DNA from: Echinicola rosea
Lineage (GTDB): Bacteria > Bacteroidota > Bacteroidia > Cytophagales > Cyclobacteriaceae
DNA length: 64,000 bases
Reading direction: 5' to 3'
Assembly: GCF_005281475.1 (NCBI RefSeq)
Contig: NZ_CP040106.1
Coordinates: forward strand, 2,632,501-2,696,500
Below, piece after piece: positions 1 to 9,239 of the stretch. The translations under genes were made by a program, and so were the position numbers. A model generated the notes under the pieces. That model was not told where the DNA came from. It was given only the letters and a program-made list of their open reading frames with translations, and did no database searches. Within the stretch, counting starts at the first letter, position 1. The number at the start of each line of letters is the position of its first letter.

Positions 1-1
1 T

Positions 2-598
2 CCCCAATCACCCTATTCCGCGTCCAAGGCATCATCTGACCATTTTGTCAGAGCCTATGCGAATACCTATGGCATGAAGACCGTCATCAGCAATTGTTCT
101 AACAATTACGGTCCTAACCAGTTTCCTGAAAAATTGATCCCACTTTGTATCAATAATATCAAAAACCAAAAGTCACTACCTGTATATGGAAAAGGAGAAA
201 ATGTACGGGATTGGCTCTATGTGGAAGATCATGCAGCTGCTATTGACGTCATCTTTCACCAAGGCAAATCAGGAGAGACTTACAATATAGGAGGCTGGAA
301 TGAATGGAAAAACATTGACATCGTAACCCTCCTTTGTGAGATAATGGATAGAAAGTTGGGGAATGAAAAAGGGACATCCGCTCAGTTGATCACTTTTGTG
401 AAAGACCGGGCTGGCCATGATTTGAGGTATGCCATTGATGCGGGGAAGCTTGAAAAAGAGCTAGGGTGGAAGCCTTCCTTACAATTTGAAGAAGGAATAG
501 AAAAAACCGTGGATTGGTACTTGTCCAATGAAGTATGGCTGAAAAGTGTAACTTCGGGAGATTACCAGAATTATTACGATAAGCACTATGGGGAATGA
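2..598 (+). CDS. rfbB: dTDP-glucose 4,6-dehydratase, C-terminal part (5' end outside window)
   Basis: RmlB/RfbB converts dTDP-glucose to dTDP-4-keto-6-deoxyglucose in the cytoplasm, the second step of dTDP-rhamnose and related 6-deoxysugar synthesis. The frame is open to the window edge. The first visible residues include YSASK (Tyr at 14-16, Lys at 26-28), the YxxxK catalytic pair of extended short-chain dehydrogenases, so the methionine at 74 is internal. Further family signatures are [17 protein letters not shown] and [17 protein letters not shown], followed by YNIGG. About 198 residues remain of a usual ~350. A strong terminator follows and a polysaccharide export pair lies downstream, so the gene probably supplies sugar for that polymer. 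The identity is clear; a closely related nucleotide-sugar dehydratase is the only alternative. Confidence 0.93.
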   Translation, partial: PQSPYSASKASSDHFVRAYANTYGMKTVISNCSNNYGPNQFPEKLIPLCINNIKNQKSLPVYGKGENVRDWLYVEDHAAAIDVIFHQGKSGETYNIGGWNEWKNIDIVTLLCEIMDRKLGNEKGTSAQLITFVKDRAGHDLRYAIDAGKLEKELGWKPSLQFEEGIEKTVDWYLSNEVWLKSVTSGDYQNYYDKHYGE

Positions 599-621
599 TG
601 CTTGCGAGAGTGGTTAAAGAA

Positions 622-662
622 AAAAAAGGATAGCCGAATATGTATTTTGGCTATCCTTTTTT
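622..662 (+). terminator. Rho-independent terminator after rfbB
   Basis: Perfect 14-nt arms (622-635 and 649-662) with a GGATAGCC core separated by a 13-nt loop. The right arm ends in a T run. It lies 23 nt past the rfbB stop and separates rfbB from the export genes. Confidence 0.85.
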
Positions 663-724
663 GTTGATGGTGAATGAAGCAGTTCATAATTGATATTTGC
701 ATTTTCATAACTTGGATATTTGAG

Positions 725-732
725 TATATTTG
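725..732 (+). promoter_or_regulatory. Candidate -7 box upstream of the polysaccharide export pair
   Basis: TATATTTG matches the Bacteroidota -7 consensus TAnnTTTG exactly and lies 43 nt before the ATG at 776, just after the rfbB terminator. No convincing -33 TTG at 19-21 nt spacing was seen, so the call rests on one box. Confidence 0.4.
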
Positions 733-775
733 ATTTGATATAACACCAATCAACATAGTAGAATTCTAGTTTTGA

Positions 776-1579
776 ATGAATAAATTGCTGTTTGCTATCC
801 CCATAGCACTGCTCATGATTTCGTGCATTAGTAATAAGCGTCTTAATTATTTGCAGAACTTACCCGAAAACGATCCAATTGATCTGGACGAGTTTATTCC
901 TTATGCAGAGGTGGATTATGAATATATTCTGCAGCCTTTTGATATCGTAGATATTGATTTTGCTTCCTCCGATGAGGAGCTGACGAAGGTGTTTGAATAC
1001 CAGGGTGCTCGAAACGCACGCGGATCCGGAGGTGGTAATAATGGTGGTGATCCATTTTACTTTACTGGATATACCATCGACAAGGACGGAGCGGTACGGA
1101 TTCCAAAACTTGGCAGGATCAAGATCGCAGGACTATCAGAAGAGGCTGCGCGTGCCAAGATCGAAAAAGAAATCAACGAGTATTTCAAAGATGAGGTTTA
1201 TGTGAGGTTGAGAATAGGAGGGATACGTTTTACTACTATCGGGGAGTTCAACAGTTCTGGTACCAAGGTGATCTATAAAAACAGGGCGACTATTTTCGAC
1301 GCAATTGCTTTGGCAGGCGAGAGCGATATATTGGCAAAGAAAAATGAACTGTTTCTGATTAGACAATACGATGGAGGTACCAAAATCCACCAGATCAACC
1401 TAAACGATCGGGCCTTGCTCGCCTCACCATATTATTTTATCCAGCCCAATGACATTCTTTACCTGCAGCCAATGTCCGTTAGACAGGTCGGAGATGCTAA
1501 TAACCTTGCAACCACACTACAGCTGGCTATTGGATTGGTGACAGCAGTATTGTTCTTTGTTGCCCTTACAAAAAATTAA
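776..1579 (+). CDS. Wza-like polysaccharide export lipoprotein
   Basis: Outer-membrane polysaccharide export (OPX) protein that would form the exit channel for capsule or exopolysaccharide. The N-terminus is a lipoprotein signal with lipobox LMISC (Cys about residue 17). A poly-export domain follows (YILQPFDIVDIDF, then GYTIDKDGAVRIPKLGRIKIAG at about 100-120) and then one SLBB-like domain (GEFNSSGTKVIYKNRATIFD). At 267 residues it is shorter than E. coli Wza (about 380). It ends in one hydrophobic segment (about residues 243-264) rather than an amphipathic channel helix. The stop is 3 nt before the Wzc-like gene, so the two are almost certainly co-transcribed. Confidence 0.9.
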   Translation: MNKLLFAIPIALLMISCISNKRLNYLQNLPENDPIDLDEFIPYAEVDYEYILQPFDIVDIDFASSDEELTKVFEYQGARNARGSGGGNNGGDPFYFTGYTIDKDGAVRIPKLGRIKIAGLSEEAARAKIEKEINEYFKDEVYVRLRIGGIRFTTIGEFNSSGTKVIYKNRATIFDAIALAGESDILAKKNELFLIRQYDGGTKIHQINLNDRALLASPYYFIQPNDILYLQPMSVRQVGDANNLATTLQLAIGLVTAVLFFVALTKN

Positions 1580-1582
1580 TAC

Positions 1583-4021
1583 ATGAGAGATGCTTATGAC
1601 ATGCCGAAGTTTGAGGAAGACGATAGGCCGGTAGATATAAAGTACTATTTGCTAAAGTATTTTCGGTTTTGGCCCATATACTTGGTCAGTACAATGATAG
1701 CTTTGGCTGGTGTATTCATGTATCACCGGTACACGGTTGAGAGGTATGAAGTAAGGGGCAGCATGCTGATCAATGCTGCTCCAAGCCCTGAGGTGCGCAT
1801 ATTGGACCGGTCAAATATTTTTGAAAATCCGGGTACCCTGGAAAATGATATGTTGGTTTTTACATCCAAAAACCTTGCGGCAAAAGCACTTGAAAAAGTG
1901 CATTTCGATGTGAGTTATTTTGCTTATACCAATATAAAAGAGATAGAGCTGTACCAAAAATCTCCTGTCATGGTAAAGGTGGATTGGGACCATGTCCAGC
2001 AAGAGCATGGACTGATCGATTTGACCATGGTGAGTGAAGATGAATTTATACTGAGCACGGCGGATCATGGTCTTTTTAATTACTTTGTCACCAAAAAATC
2101 CATCCCAAAGGATGCCAATATCCTTGGTAAAACCTATCGATTTGGCGAGGTGATCGAATCTTCAAGGACCAAATTTGTCGTGGAGAAAGAAACGTCAATG
2201 GAGGTAGGGGAAAAACTTTCCTTTGTTATCAATAATCCTTCTTCTTTGGTGGATTATTACTCCAACGCCATTGCTGTGCGGCCCCAAAACAATTATGGTT
2301 CTGTCCTTCAGGTGACCCTACGCACTAAAGTCGTGGAAAAGGGCAGGGATTATATAAATGCTCTGATGAATGCCTACATGGAACATGACCTTGAAAAGAA
2401 AAACCAAATTGCAGAAAATACCCTTAAGTTTATTGAGGAGCAGATGTATGTGGTAGAAGATTCCCTGAACTTGGCAGAACGGAGAATGCTTGATTTTAAG
2501 GTGGATAACAAGATGCTGGATGTGAATTCTGAATATGGGGGAGTGCTAACCAAGATCCAAGCACTTGAAGAGCGACTTCAAGAAATGGATTTTGAACTGG
2601 AATATTATAAATCACTGGAATCATACCTCAGCGTAAGAAATGGAGATTTCAGCAAAACCGTGGCCCCTTCCATGATGGGAATCACCGATGCTACCCTGAA
2701 CAACATGACCCAGCAGCTGATGACACTTTCCATGGAAAGAAAAAGTGTCCTTTCTATTGTGAATGAAAACCATCCAGATGTCAAAAAACTTGATGAACGA
2801 ATAGGCCGATTAAGGGAAAACATCTTTGAAAATATCAAAAACCTGATCTCCAATACGGAAAAGAAAAAGCTGGAAGCCGAGAAAAAACTGGCAGCCTATG
2901 ATCAGGAATTCTCAAAGATCCCTAAAGCTGAATCCAATTATGCCAATATCTACAGGGAGTTTAAGTTAAGGGAAAACCTCTATAATTACCTATTGGAAAA
3001 GCAGGCGGAAGTTGGAATAGCAAAAGCTTCCAATGTGTCCGATATTTCGGTGGTGGATTATGCTAAACGGGGAGACTTGATCTTTCCCAAAAAGCTCAAT
3101 AATTACACGATGGCTATGGGAATGGGACTGTTATTGCCATTGGGACTTATATTGCTTTATGATTTTTTAAATGACAAAATCCTTGATCAAATTCAACTTA
3201 AAAATGCCATTAGAATGCCTTTACTGGGCACCATTGGCTATAGCGAAAAAAAGACAAATATGCTGGTGGCAGAGTATCCAAAGGCCATTGCTTCGGAATC
3301 CTTCCGGTCACTTCGATCAGCACTCTTTTACCTTGCCAGTGATAAGAAATGTAAAAGGGTTTTGGTCACGTCCAGCGTTTCGGGAGAAGGGAAAACATTT
3401 GTTAGTTTAAATCTGGCCGCAGCCATGGCCCTGAGTGGAAAAAAGACCTGTGTGCTCGGGATGGATCTCCGCAAACCGCGAATTGCGCAGTATGTAGGGA
3501 TCAGTAATAAAAAAGGCCTTTCTTCCTATCTGGTGGGGAAATGCACAAGATCAGAAATTACCCATCAGACCGAACATGAAAATCTCTATTTTATACCATC
3601 CGGTCCCGTTCCTCCCAACCCTTCAGAGCTTCTGTTAAAACCAAAATTGAGTGAGCTGATGGCTTCGTTGGAAAAAGAATTTGATGTGGTGATCTTGGAT
3701 ACGCCTCCATTGGCGCTTGTGTCGGAGACGAAAGATTTATTGCGGTTTTCGGATGTGAATTTATATATCGTCAGGCAGGATTACACTCGGAAGAAGTACC
3801 TGCTCATGATCAATGATCTTTTTGACAATGAGCAGGTCGATCATTTTTATGGCGTATTCAATGCCGTGAAGGCAGATGGAAATGATTTTGGTGGGTATAA
3901 CTATGGCTATGGCTATAATTATTCGTTTATTAAAAAAGGGCACTATTCGGGATACTATGAAGAACCCGGTTCCTTGTCAAAGGGCTGGTTTGGTCGAATG
4001 TTGGATCGTTTTAGAGGTTGA
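1583..4021 (+). CDS. Wzc-like polysaccharide co-polymerase with fused BY-kinase domain
   Basis: Inner-membrane chain-length regulator and autophosphorylating tyrosine kinase that works with the OPX protein. Wzz-type transmembrane segments lie at about residues 30-50 and 507-528. Between them is a long periplasmic region with coiled-coil character at about 270-460. The cytoplasmic kinase has Walker A SSVSGEGKT (about 596-604), Walker A' VLGMDLRKP (about 624) and Walker B VVILDTPP (about 703). The C-terminal tail holds eight tyrosines within about 25 residues (GGYNYGYGYNY, then HYSGYY), the expected autophosphorylation cluster. No Wzb-type phosphatase lies in the window. The gene converges on pabB with 5 nt between stops. 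Confidence 0.93.
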   Translation: MRDAYDMPKFEEDDRPVDIKYYLLKYFRFWPIYLVSTMIALAGVFMYHRYTVERYEVRGSMLINAAPSPEVRILDRSNIFENPGTLENDMLVFTSKNLAAKALEKVHFDVSYFAYTNIKEIELYQKSPVMVKVDWDHVQQEHGLIDLTMVSEDEFILSTADHGLFNYFVTKKSIPKDANILGKTYRFGEVIESSRTKFVVEKETSMEVGEKLSFVINNPSSLVDYYSNAIAVRPQNNYGSVLQVTLRTKVVEKGRDYINALMNAYMEHDLEKKNQIAENTLKFIEEQMYVVEDSLNLAERRMLDFKVDNKMLDVNSEYGGVLTKIQALEERLQEMDFELEYYKSLESYLSVRNGDFSKTVAPSMMGITDATLNNMTQQLMTLSMERKSVLSIVNENHPDVKKLDERIGRLRENIFENIKNLISNTEKKKLEAEKKLAAYDQEFSKIPKAESNYANIYREFKLRENLYNYLLEKQAEVGIAKASNVSDISVVDYAKRGDLIFPKKLNNYTMAMGMGLLLPLGLILLYDFLNDKILDQIQLKNAIRMPLLGTIGYSEKKTNMLVAEYPKAIASESFRSLRSALFYLASDKKCKRVLVTSSVSGEGKTFVSLNLAAAMALSGKKTCVLGMDLRKPRIAQYVGISNKKGLSSYLVGKCTRSEITHQTEHENLYFIPSGPVPPNPSELLLKPKLSELMASLEKEFDVVILDTPPLALVSETKDLLRFSDVNLYIVRQDYTRKKYLLMINDLFDNEQVDHFYGVFNAVKADGNDFGGYNYGYGYNYSFIKKGHYSGYYEEPGSLSKGWFGRMLDRFRG

Positions 4022-4026
4022 GAAAG

Positions 4027-5268
4027 TTAGGTGTTCAGGATTTCTTGGATAGCACTGGCCTTGAGTATGCATTCATCATATTCGTATGCTGGATCTGCAT
4101 CATACGTGATGGCGCTACCAGCAGCAAAAAAGAGATGTTTGGCCTTGGTGTCGATGATGATGCTCCTGATGATGACGCTAAAATCAAAATTTCCCGTTTC
4201 GTCTATGTATCCCAGTGCTCCAGAAAACCATCCCCTTCTGAAGTTTTCGTATTGTTCGATCAGTTCCATGCATTTTATTTTAGGTGCACCCGTCATGCTT
4301 CCCATCGGAAATGTAGCAGCAATGATCTCCGCAAAGGAAAGGTTGGGGCGAAGGGTAGCCGAGATGGTAGAGATCATTTGATAGACTTGGCGGAATGGGT
4401 AAATGCCAAAAAGCTCATCTACCTTTACTGTTCCCGTTTGTGAAATCCGCGCCAAATCATTTCGCATGAGGTCCACGATCATCAGGTTTTCAGACTGTTC
4501 TTTCTCACTTTGACGCAATGTTTCCTTGAGTTGTTGGTCTTCATCAGTGGTTTTGCCTCTTCGGATAGTTCCTTTGATGGGTTGTGCAATAAGCTTGCTT
4601 CCCTGTTTTTTGATAAACCTTTCTGGGCTTGCCCCCACTATACATTGATCTTTGCATTTGAAGAAACTGGCGAAAGGCATTGGCGATTTTTCCTGTAATT
4701 CGAAGAACAGCTGGACAGGGCTTATCGATTGTATCGCTGCTTCGAAAGCGATGCAGTAATTTAGCTCATAAATGTCTCCTTCACGGATGTGGTTCTGGAT
4801 GTTCCTTACATGTTGGATATACTGGTCTTTGCTGGTTTTTACTACGATAGGGGAAATACTTTTGGAAACCGTTTTAGGTTGGATATTGTCGATTTCCATA
4901 AATATTTTTTCCGGTTCAGTGTGTTTGATCTCAAGTGTTTCTTGATGGAATAAAATGGTCAGTTGCGGAAGGAAAAAACAAGTTTCGGGGCAGTTTACTA
5001 GTGATGGATTTTGGCTTTTAAGCCTTTCGAATTTGTTTTTGAGGTCATAGCTCAAGATTCCTGCCTTGGGACCAACGTGTGATTCGAGGACATTCCAAGG
5101 GATGGTTTCTTGTCCGGCATAGAGCACATGGGGAAAACCTTGTACTGGATAAGCAATGTCGTTGGGATGGTGATAACTGGTGTAGTCGAAATGCTCTGTG
5201 ACCCAGTGCAGGGCCTTTTCGATCCAGTTTTTCTTGAGCGGAAATTCCCTTGTTAATGTGTCCATCAT
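4027..5268 (-). CDS. pabB: Aminodeoxychorismate synthase component I
   Basis: Chorismate-using enzyme that makes 4-amino-4-deoxychorismate for folate synthesis, normally with a PabA glutaminase. The chorismate-binding domain is complete: IAQPIKGT (the lysine of PIKGT marks PabB against the PIAGT of TrpE), then ENLMIVDLMRND, then MGSMTGAPKIKCMELIE. The length of 413 is normal for a single-domain PabB. Two adjacent methionines (5268 and 5265) can start it. No pabA is adjacent, so the glutaminase must be elsewhere, perhaps shared with anthranilate synthase. A terminator separates it from the YceI gene upstream. Confidence 0.9.
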   Translation of the reverse strand: MMDTLTREFPLKKNWIEKALHWVTEHFDYTSYHHPNDIAYPVQGFPHVLYAGQETIPWNVLESHVGPKAGILSYDLKNKFERLKSQNPSLVNCPETCFFLPQLTILFHQETLEIKHTEPEKIFMEIDNIQPKTVSKSISPIVVKTSKDQYIQHVRNIQNHIREGDIYELNYCIAFEAAIQSISPVQLFFELQEKSPMPFASFFKCKDQCIVGASPERFIKKQGSKLIAQPIKGTIRRGKTTDEDQQLKETLRQSEKEQSENLMIVDLMRNDLARISQTGTVKVDELFGIYPFRQVYQMISTISATLRPNLSFAEIIAATFPMGSMTGAPKIKCMELIEQYENFRRGWFSGALGYIDETGNFDFSVIIRSIIIDTKAKHLFFAAGSAITYDADPAYEYDECILKASAIQEILNT

Positions 5269-5293
5269 GGGGCAAAATTAAGGGAAAGGACAT

Positions 5294-5327
5294 AAAAAAA
5301 GAGGAATTTGATCAAATTCCTCTTTTT
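5294..5327 (-). terminator. Terminator between the yceI-like gene and pabB
   Basis: A perfect palindrome at 5301-5322 (9-bp arms GAGGAATTT/AAATTCCTC, GATC centre) is flanked by A7 on the left and T5 on the right, so it could act on either strand. It follows the YceI stop on the minus strand. Confidence 0.8.
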
Positions 5328-5347
5328 GTAAATCTTTCTATCAGCAC

Positions 5348-6070
5348 TTAGTCTGCTTTGATTTCAAAGCCAACATTTACCGTGTTGTAGATGAATTTGT
5401 CTTTTGCTTTGTCCGCGACAGAGCTTTCGTCACTGTAGGTCAAGCCCCAGTCAGTTCTGTCGATATTAAAACCGGCTTTGGCCGATACAACGCCATTGTT
5501 TAGGCTGACAGCTGCAGGGAACTTGATGTTTTTGGTAGTGCCCCTCATGGTCAGGTTTCCGCTGATCCAGTGGGTAGGGTTTTCTACCATTTGCTCGCTA
5601 AGGCTGTTAGGGGTAAATTCAGTTTCGAATTCTTCTTTGTCTTCGATGGTAGCATCAGCCGTAAATGGCTCCACAGCGGTCACTTCAAACGTCGCCGTAG
5701 GATGGTTAGCCGCATCAAAGAAATCAGGAGATTGAAGGTGGCCGTGAAGTTTACCGTAATTTTCAGAACCTTCTTCCATATCGCCAATTTCGAGGGCAGC
5801 AATGTCAAAGGTAAAATTACCGCTGGTAATGGCATCTCCTTCGATGGTGATTTCTCCAGCCGTCACGGGGATTGTCCCAAAATGCTTGCCAGCAGGCTTG
5901 AAGCCGGTCCAAGAAACTGCACTTGCGGCAGGATCTACAGCAACGGTGGTCCCAGTTGCTTCAGCTACTTCTTGTGCTTCAGAAGTTTCTACAGTTTCGC
6001 TTTTTTGGCCACAAGCCACCATTAAGAGGGCACTTGCCAGTAATAGGCCGGTAGTTTTAATTGATTTCAT
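5348..6070 (-). CDS. YceI-family lipoprotein
   Basis: YceI proteins have a lipocalin-like barrel that binds isoprenoid or amphiphilic molecules; the physiological role is not settled. Residues 1-20 form a lipoprotein signal with lipobox LMVAC. An acidic, low-complexity linker follows, and the YceI domain starts near SAVSWTGFKPAGKHFG (about residue 50). Family features at the C-terminal side include GNLTMRGTTKNIKFPA and AGFNIDRTDWGLTY. At 240 residues it is longer than E. coli YceI (about 190) because of the linker and an insertion around 110-145. It is flanked by a terminator downstream and diverges from the carbonic-anhydrase-like gene. Confidence 0.9.
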   Translation of the reverse strand: MKSIKTTGLLLASALLMVACGQKSETVETSEAQEVAEATGTTVAVDPAASAVSWTGFKPAGKHFGTIPVTAGEITIEGDAITSGNFTFDIAALEIGDMEEGSENYGKLHGHLQSPDFFDAANHPTATFEVTAVEPFTADATIEDKEEFETEFTPNSLSEQMVENPTHWISGNLTMRGTTKNIKFPAAVSLNNGVVSAKAGFNIDRTDWGLTYSDESSVADKAKDKFIYNTVNVGFEIKAD

Positions 6071-6218
6071 AATTGTTTAGTCTTATAATTTTATGTGTAT
6101 TAGATGTATGTACATGTAAATTTAAATTTAGAAAAAAAGGTTCACATTGTCATTAAAAAAACTAGATTTGATGATTAAATGTTTGAGTATAAGACGAAAA
6201 AACACGTAGAATAGTTAT

Positions 6219-6734
6219 ATGGCACTAGTAAAAGCGGTAAATGGTAAGGCACCTAAACTCGGGGATAAATGCTGGCTGGCAGATAACGCCACCGTGGTAG
6301 GAGATGTGCGTATGGGAGAAGGCTGTACGGTATGGTTCAATGCCGTGGTACGGGGTGATGTCCACGAAATCGTCATCGGAAACCATACCAATATCCAAGA
6401 TGGCGCCATCATCCATTGTACTTATCAAAAGGCTGGTACCTATATCGGAAGCAATGTGTCCATCGCCCACAACGCCATCGTACACGGATGTACCGTTCAT
6501 GATAATGTCCTGATCGGTATGGGGGCAGTGGTCATGGACAATGCAGTGGTGCATAGTGGTGCAGTGATAGCCGCCGGAGCCATCGTCTTAGCCGGGACGG
6601 TGGTGGAAGCCAACAGCATTTATGCTGGGATTCCCGCCAAAAAGGTAAAAGATACAGGTGAGGAGATGATGGCGGTCATCAAACGCACTGCTGAAAATTA
6701 CCCTAAATATGCTTCCTGGTATGGGGAGGAATAA
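6219..6734 (+). CDS. Gamma-carbonic-anhydrase-like hexapeptide-repeat protein
   Basis: Left-handed beta-helix protein of the YrdA/PaaY/gamma-CA group, which forms trimers with metal sites between subunits. The repeats run from about residue 15 to 150 (VGDVRMGEGCTVWFNAVVRGD, IGNHTNIQDG, IAAGAIVLAGTVV). The three expected metal-binding histidines are visible in AIIHC, SIAHN and AIVHG. The family arginine is in VVRGD and the glutamine in NIQDG. The length of 171 is typical. It stands alone between divergent yceI and convergent cydB, so context gives no substrate. Many members lack measurable carbonic anhydrase activity; the fold is certain, the reaction is not. Confidence 0.88.
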   Translation: MALVKAVNGKAPKLGDKCWLADNATVVGDVRMGEGCTVWFNAVVRGDVHEIVIGNHTNIQDGAIIHCTYQKAGTYIGSNVSIAHNAIVHGCTVHDNVLIGMGAVVMDNAVVHSGAVIAAGAIVLAGTVVEANSIYAGIPAKKVKDTGEEMMAVIKRTAENYPKYASWYGEE

Positions 6735-6763
6735 TGGCCTGAATGAGGGAGGTGTTTACAAAC

Positions 6764-7789
6764 TTAATGTTTTAATGATTTTTTGACCGAAACCGGTTGT
6801 TTCTGAAAGCTGTAAATCAGGTAAAACAGTGCTGGAAGGATAAATAGACTGCCGATCAGCAGGGCCATGCCCAATGCGAATATGGTACTTTCACCTGCGG
6901 CTGCATTTTCCAAGCTTATCGTGCTGTTTTTGAGAATGATAAAATCGGGATGTTGGCTGACCATCAGCGTTACCAGGATCATGGTGATCTGAAAGCCTAC
7001 GAGTACCCGGGGCCAATAGACTTTTTTCTGTCGCAATAGCATCCAAGTTACTGGCAGGGACAAGGTGGCCAAGACCAATGCCGCCAATCCAACTGGGTGG
7101 TTGATCAGCTCTGTAAACAGCCGGATGCCTTCCCATTCCCCGACCAGAAACACCAAGCCTCCAGCGATTACAGTCAGGATGTTCATGCGGAAAGCTTTTT
7201 TTCGAAAGAGTTCACGGTCATCATTGTCGTTGGCCTCCCCGATCAGGAATACCGCCGCGAGAAATCCGCAGATTACCACAGTGAAAAGCCCTACCGATAG
7301 CGGAAACCACCCCAGCCACGGACTCAGGTATGCTGACACGAAATCTGTGGCATCAGGATCTATTCTTCCTGAGATGGCGGTGCCGGCTAAGATACCAAGG
7401 AAAAATGGCGTCATAAAAGAAGAGTAAACAAAGATCAGGTTGTAGATTTTTTGGAAATGATCTTTCACGGCATCATAATGCCGAAATATAAAGGCTGTTC
7501 CGCGTGCAATAATCCCAATCAAGAGCAGGGAAAGGGGGATGTGGAGATAGACCGAGGCCAATGTGTAAATTTCCGGAAACCCCACAAACAAGATCACAAT
7601 TGTAATGATCAGCCACATGTGGTTGGCTTCCCAGATCGGACCAATTGCCTGATAAGTAAGCAGTCGTGTTCGTTCTTTGGATGATCCACCCGAAAAGAGC
7701 TCGATGATTCCCGCACCAAAATCGGCTCCTCCAAAGAGGAGGTAAAATAGTAAAGAAAGGTATAAAAATGCGATGACTACGTAAAGCAT
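6764..7789 (-). CDS. cydB: Cytochrome bd quinol oxidase subunit II
   Basis: Membrane partner of CydA in the terminal oxidase that reduces oxygen to water with electrons from quinol; in this group the quinol is expected to be menaquinol. At least eight hydrophobic segments are evident, starting at residue 2. The N-terminal GGADFGAGIIEL and GPIWEANHMWLI signatures are characteristic of CydB. The length of 341 is normal. It begins 3 nt after cydA, so the two form an operon. No cydX-like small ORF or cydCD transporter is adjacent. Confidence 0.96.
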   Translation of the reverse strand: MLYVVIAFLYLSLLFYLLFGGADFGAGIIELFSGGSSKERTRLLTYQAIGPIWEANHMWLIITIVILFVGFPEIYTLASVYLHIPLSLLLIGIIARGTAFIFRHYDAVKDHFQKIYNLIFVYSSFMTPFFLGILAGTAISGRIDPDATDFVSAYLSPWLGWFPLSVGLFTVVICGFLAAVFLIGEANDNDDRELFRKKAFRMNILTVIAGGLVFLVGEWEGIRLFTELINHPVGLAALVLATLSLPVTWMLLRQKKVYWPRVLVGFQITMILVTLMVSQHPDFIILKNSTISLENAAAGESTIFALGMALLIGSLFILPALFYLIYSFQKQPVSVKKSLKH

Positions 7790-7792
7790 AAT

Positions 7793-9118
7793 TCAGGAAT
7801 TTGACGGTAGTGATAAGTCTTGGTTTTTATCGATGTTTTTGATCTGGCGGATCAGGAGTAAAGTGACGATTCCGGCAAGTGAGACATAAATCGCTGCATA
7901 TAGTAAAAAGGAATACACAATGCCCGGCATCGGGGTGACGGCATCCTTGGTCTTCATGATGCCATAAAGTATCCACGGCTGTCGCCCCACTTCTGTGACA
8001 AACCAACCTGCTTCTACGGCTAAGAACCCTAGTGGGGTAAGCAGGGCAATCCATCCCAAAAATTTACTGGAATAGATGTACTTTTTATTCTTCCAGAGGC
8101 CAAAAAGCCAGATAATTCCCGTTATCATGAGCACCATGCCACAGCCTACCATGATCTGAAAAGCGAAGTGGGTAATGGTGACAGGAGGTTGCTCATCTTT
8201 GGGGATTTGGTCCAAGCCGGTGACTTCTGCATTGAAATCCCCATGGGCCAGGAAGCTTAGGGCACCAGGGATCTTAATGGCATAATGTACCGCTTGGTTT
8301 TCTTCATCAGGAATGCCGCCGATGATCAATGAGGCAGCCTCTTCCGTTTTAAAATGTGCTTCCATTGCCGCAAGTTTGGCAGGTTGTCTCTCTGCGACGT
8401 CCTTGGCAGAAAGGTCTCCACTGAGGGGCTGTAAGATGGCAGCCACTGCACCTAGGGTGAGGGAAATCTTCAAAGCGGCTTTATGGATATTGGTGTTTTT
8501 GCCCTTGGTAAGCAGCCAAGCATGGATGCCGGCCACTGCAAAGCATGTCGCCACAAATGCGGCCAAGATCATGTGCAGCGATTGGGTAAACCAAGCGTCG
8601 TTAAACATGGCGGCCATGGGGTCAATGTTCAGGTATTCACCGTTTACGTAGTCAAAACCTGCAGGGGAATTCATCCAAGCGTTGGCAGCGACCACCAAGA
8701 TGCCTGAAGCCAGGCCGCTTACCCCGACTACCACTCCGGTAAACCAGTGGAACCAGGGATGGAATTTCTCCCACCCATACAGAAAGAATCCCAAGGCAAT
8801 CGCCTCAATGAAAAAGGCGGTGCCTTCCAAGGAAAAGGGCATCCCGAAAATCGGGCCTGCATGCTTCATGAATTCCGGCCACAATAATCCTAGCTCAAAG
8901 GAAAGCATGGTGCCCGACACAGCTCCCGTCACGAAGAAGATGGCCACGCCCTTGCTCCAAGCCTTGGTGAGGGTCTTGTATTTTTCTTTTCCGGATTTGA
9001 GGTATTTATAGTGGGAAATTGCCATCAAGAAGGGCATGATCATGCCGATGCAGGCAAAGATGATGTGAAAACCCAACGAAAGTGCCATTTGAGACCTGGC
9101 GGCCAGTAGATCATCCAT
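7793..9118 (-). CDS. cydA: Cytochrome bd quinol oxidase subunit I
   Basis: Heme-carrying subunit of the bd oxidase in the inner membrane, giving high-affinity oxygen use and contributing to the proton gradient. Likely heme ligands are visible: His18 in LGFHIIFACIG, a second histidine in QSLHMILAAF (about 181), and a methionine in FQIMVGCGMVLM. The signature GWFVTEVGRQPW is present. At 441 residues it lacks the long Q-loop insertion of E. coli CydA (about 520), so it is the short-Q-loop type. The nearby men genes would supply its quinol. Confidence 0.96.
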   Translation of the reverse strand: MDDLLAARSQMALSLGFHIIFACIGMIMPFLMAISHYKYLKSGKEKYKTLTKAWSKGVAIFFVTGAVSGTMLSFELGLLWPEFMKHAGPIFGMPFSLEGTAFFIEAIALGFFLYGWEKFHPWFHWFTGVVVGVSGLASGILVVAANAWMNSPAGFDYVNGEYLNIDPMAAMFNDAWFTQSLHMILAAFVATCFAVAGIHAWLLTKGKNTNIHKAALKISLTLGAVAAILQPLSGDLSAKDVAERQPAKLAAMEAHFKTEEAASLIIGGIPDEENQAVHYAIKIPGALSFLAHGDFNAEVTGLDQIPKDEQPPVTITHFAFQIMVGCGMVLMITGIIWLFGLWKNKKYIYSSKFLGWIALLTPLGFLAVEAGWFVTEVGRQPWILYGIMKTKDAVTPMPGIVYSFLLYAAIYVSLAGIVTLLLIRQIKNIDKNQDLSLPSNS

Positions 9119-9239
9119 ACGCGAATAGGTTAAAAATTGTTAAAACCTTGCCTTTACTTACGGCATAGGCTGATTTAGGTTCGCTAGGATAAGATAATAA
9201 ATCAATGTTTAAATATGACTTTTGACCTGTATTTTTAAG

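Noticed and set aside
4018..4443. 141-codon plus-strand frame
   Set aside because: Antisense shadow of pabB, whose family motifs are complete.
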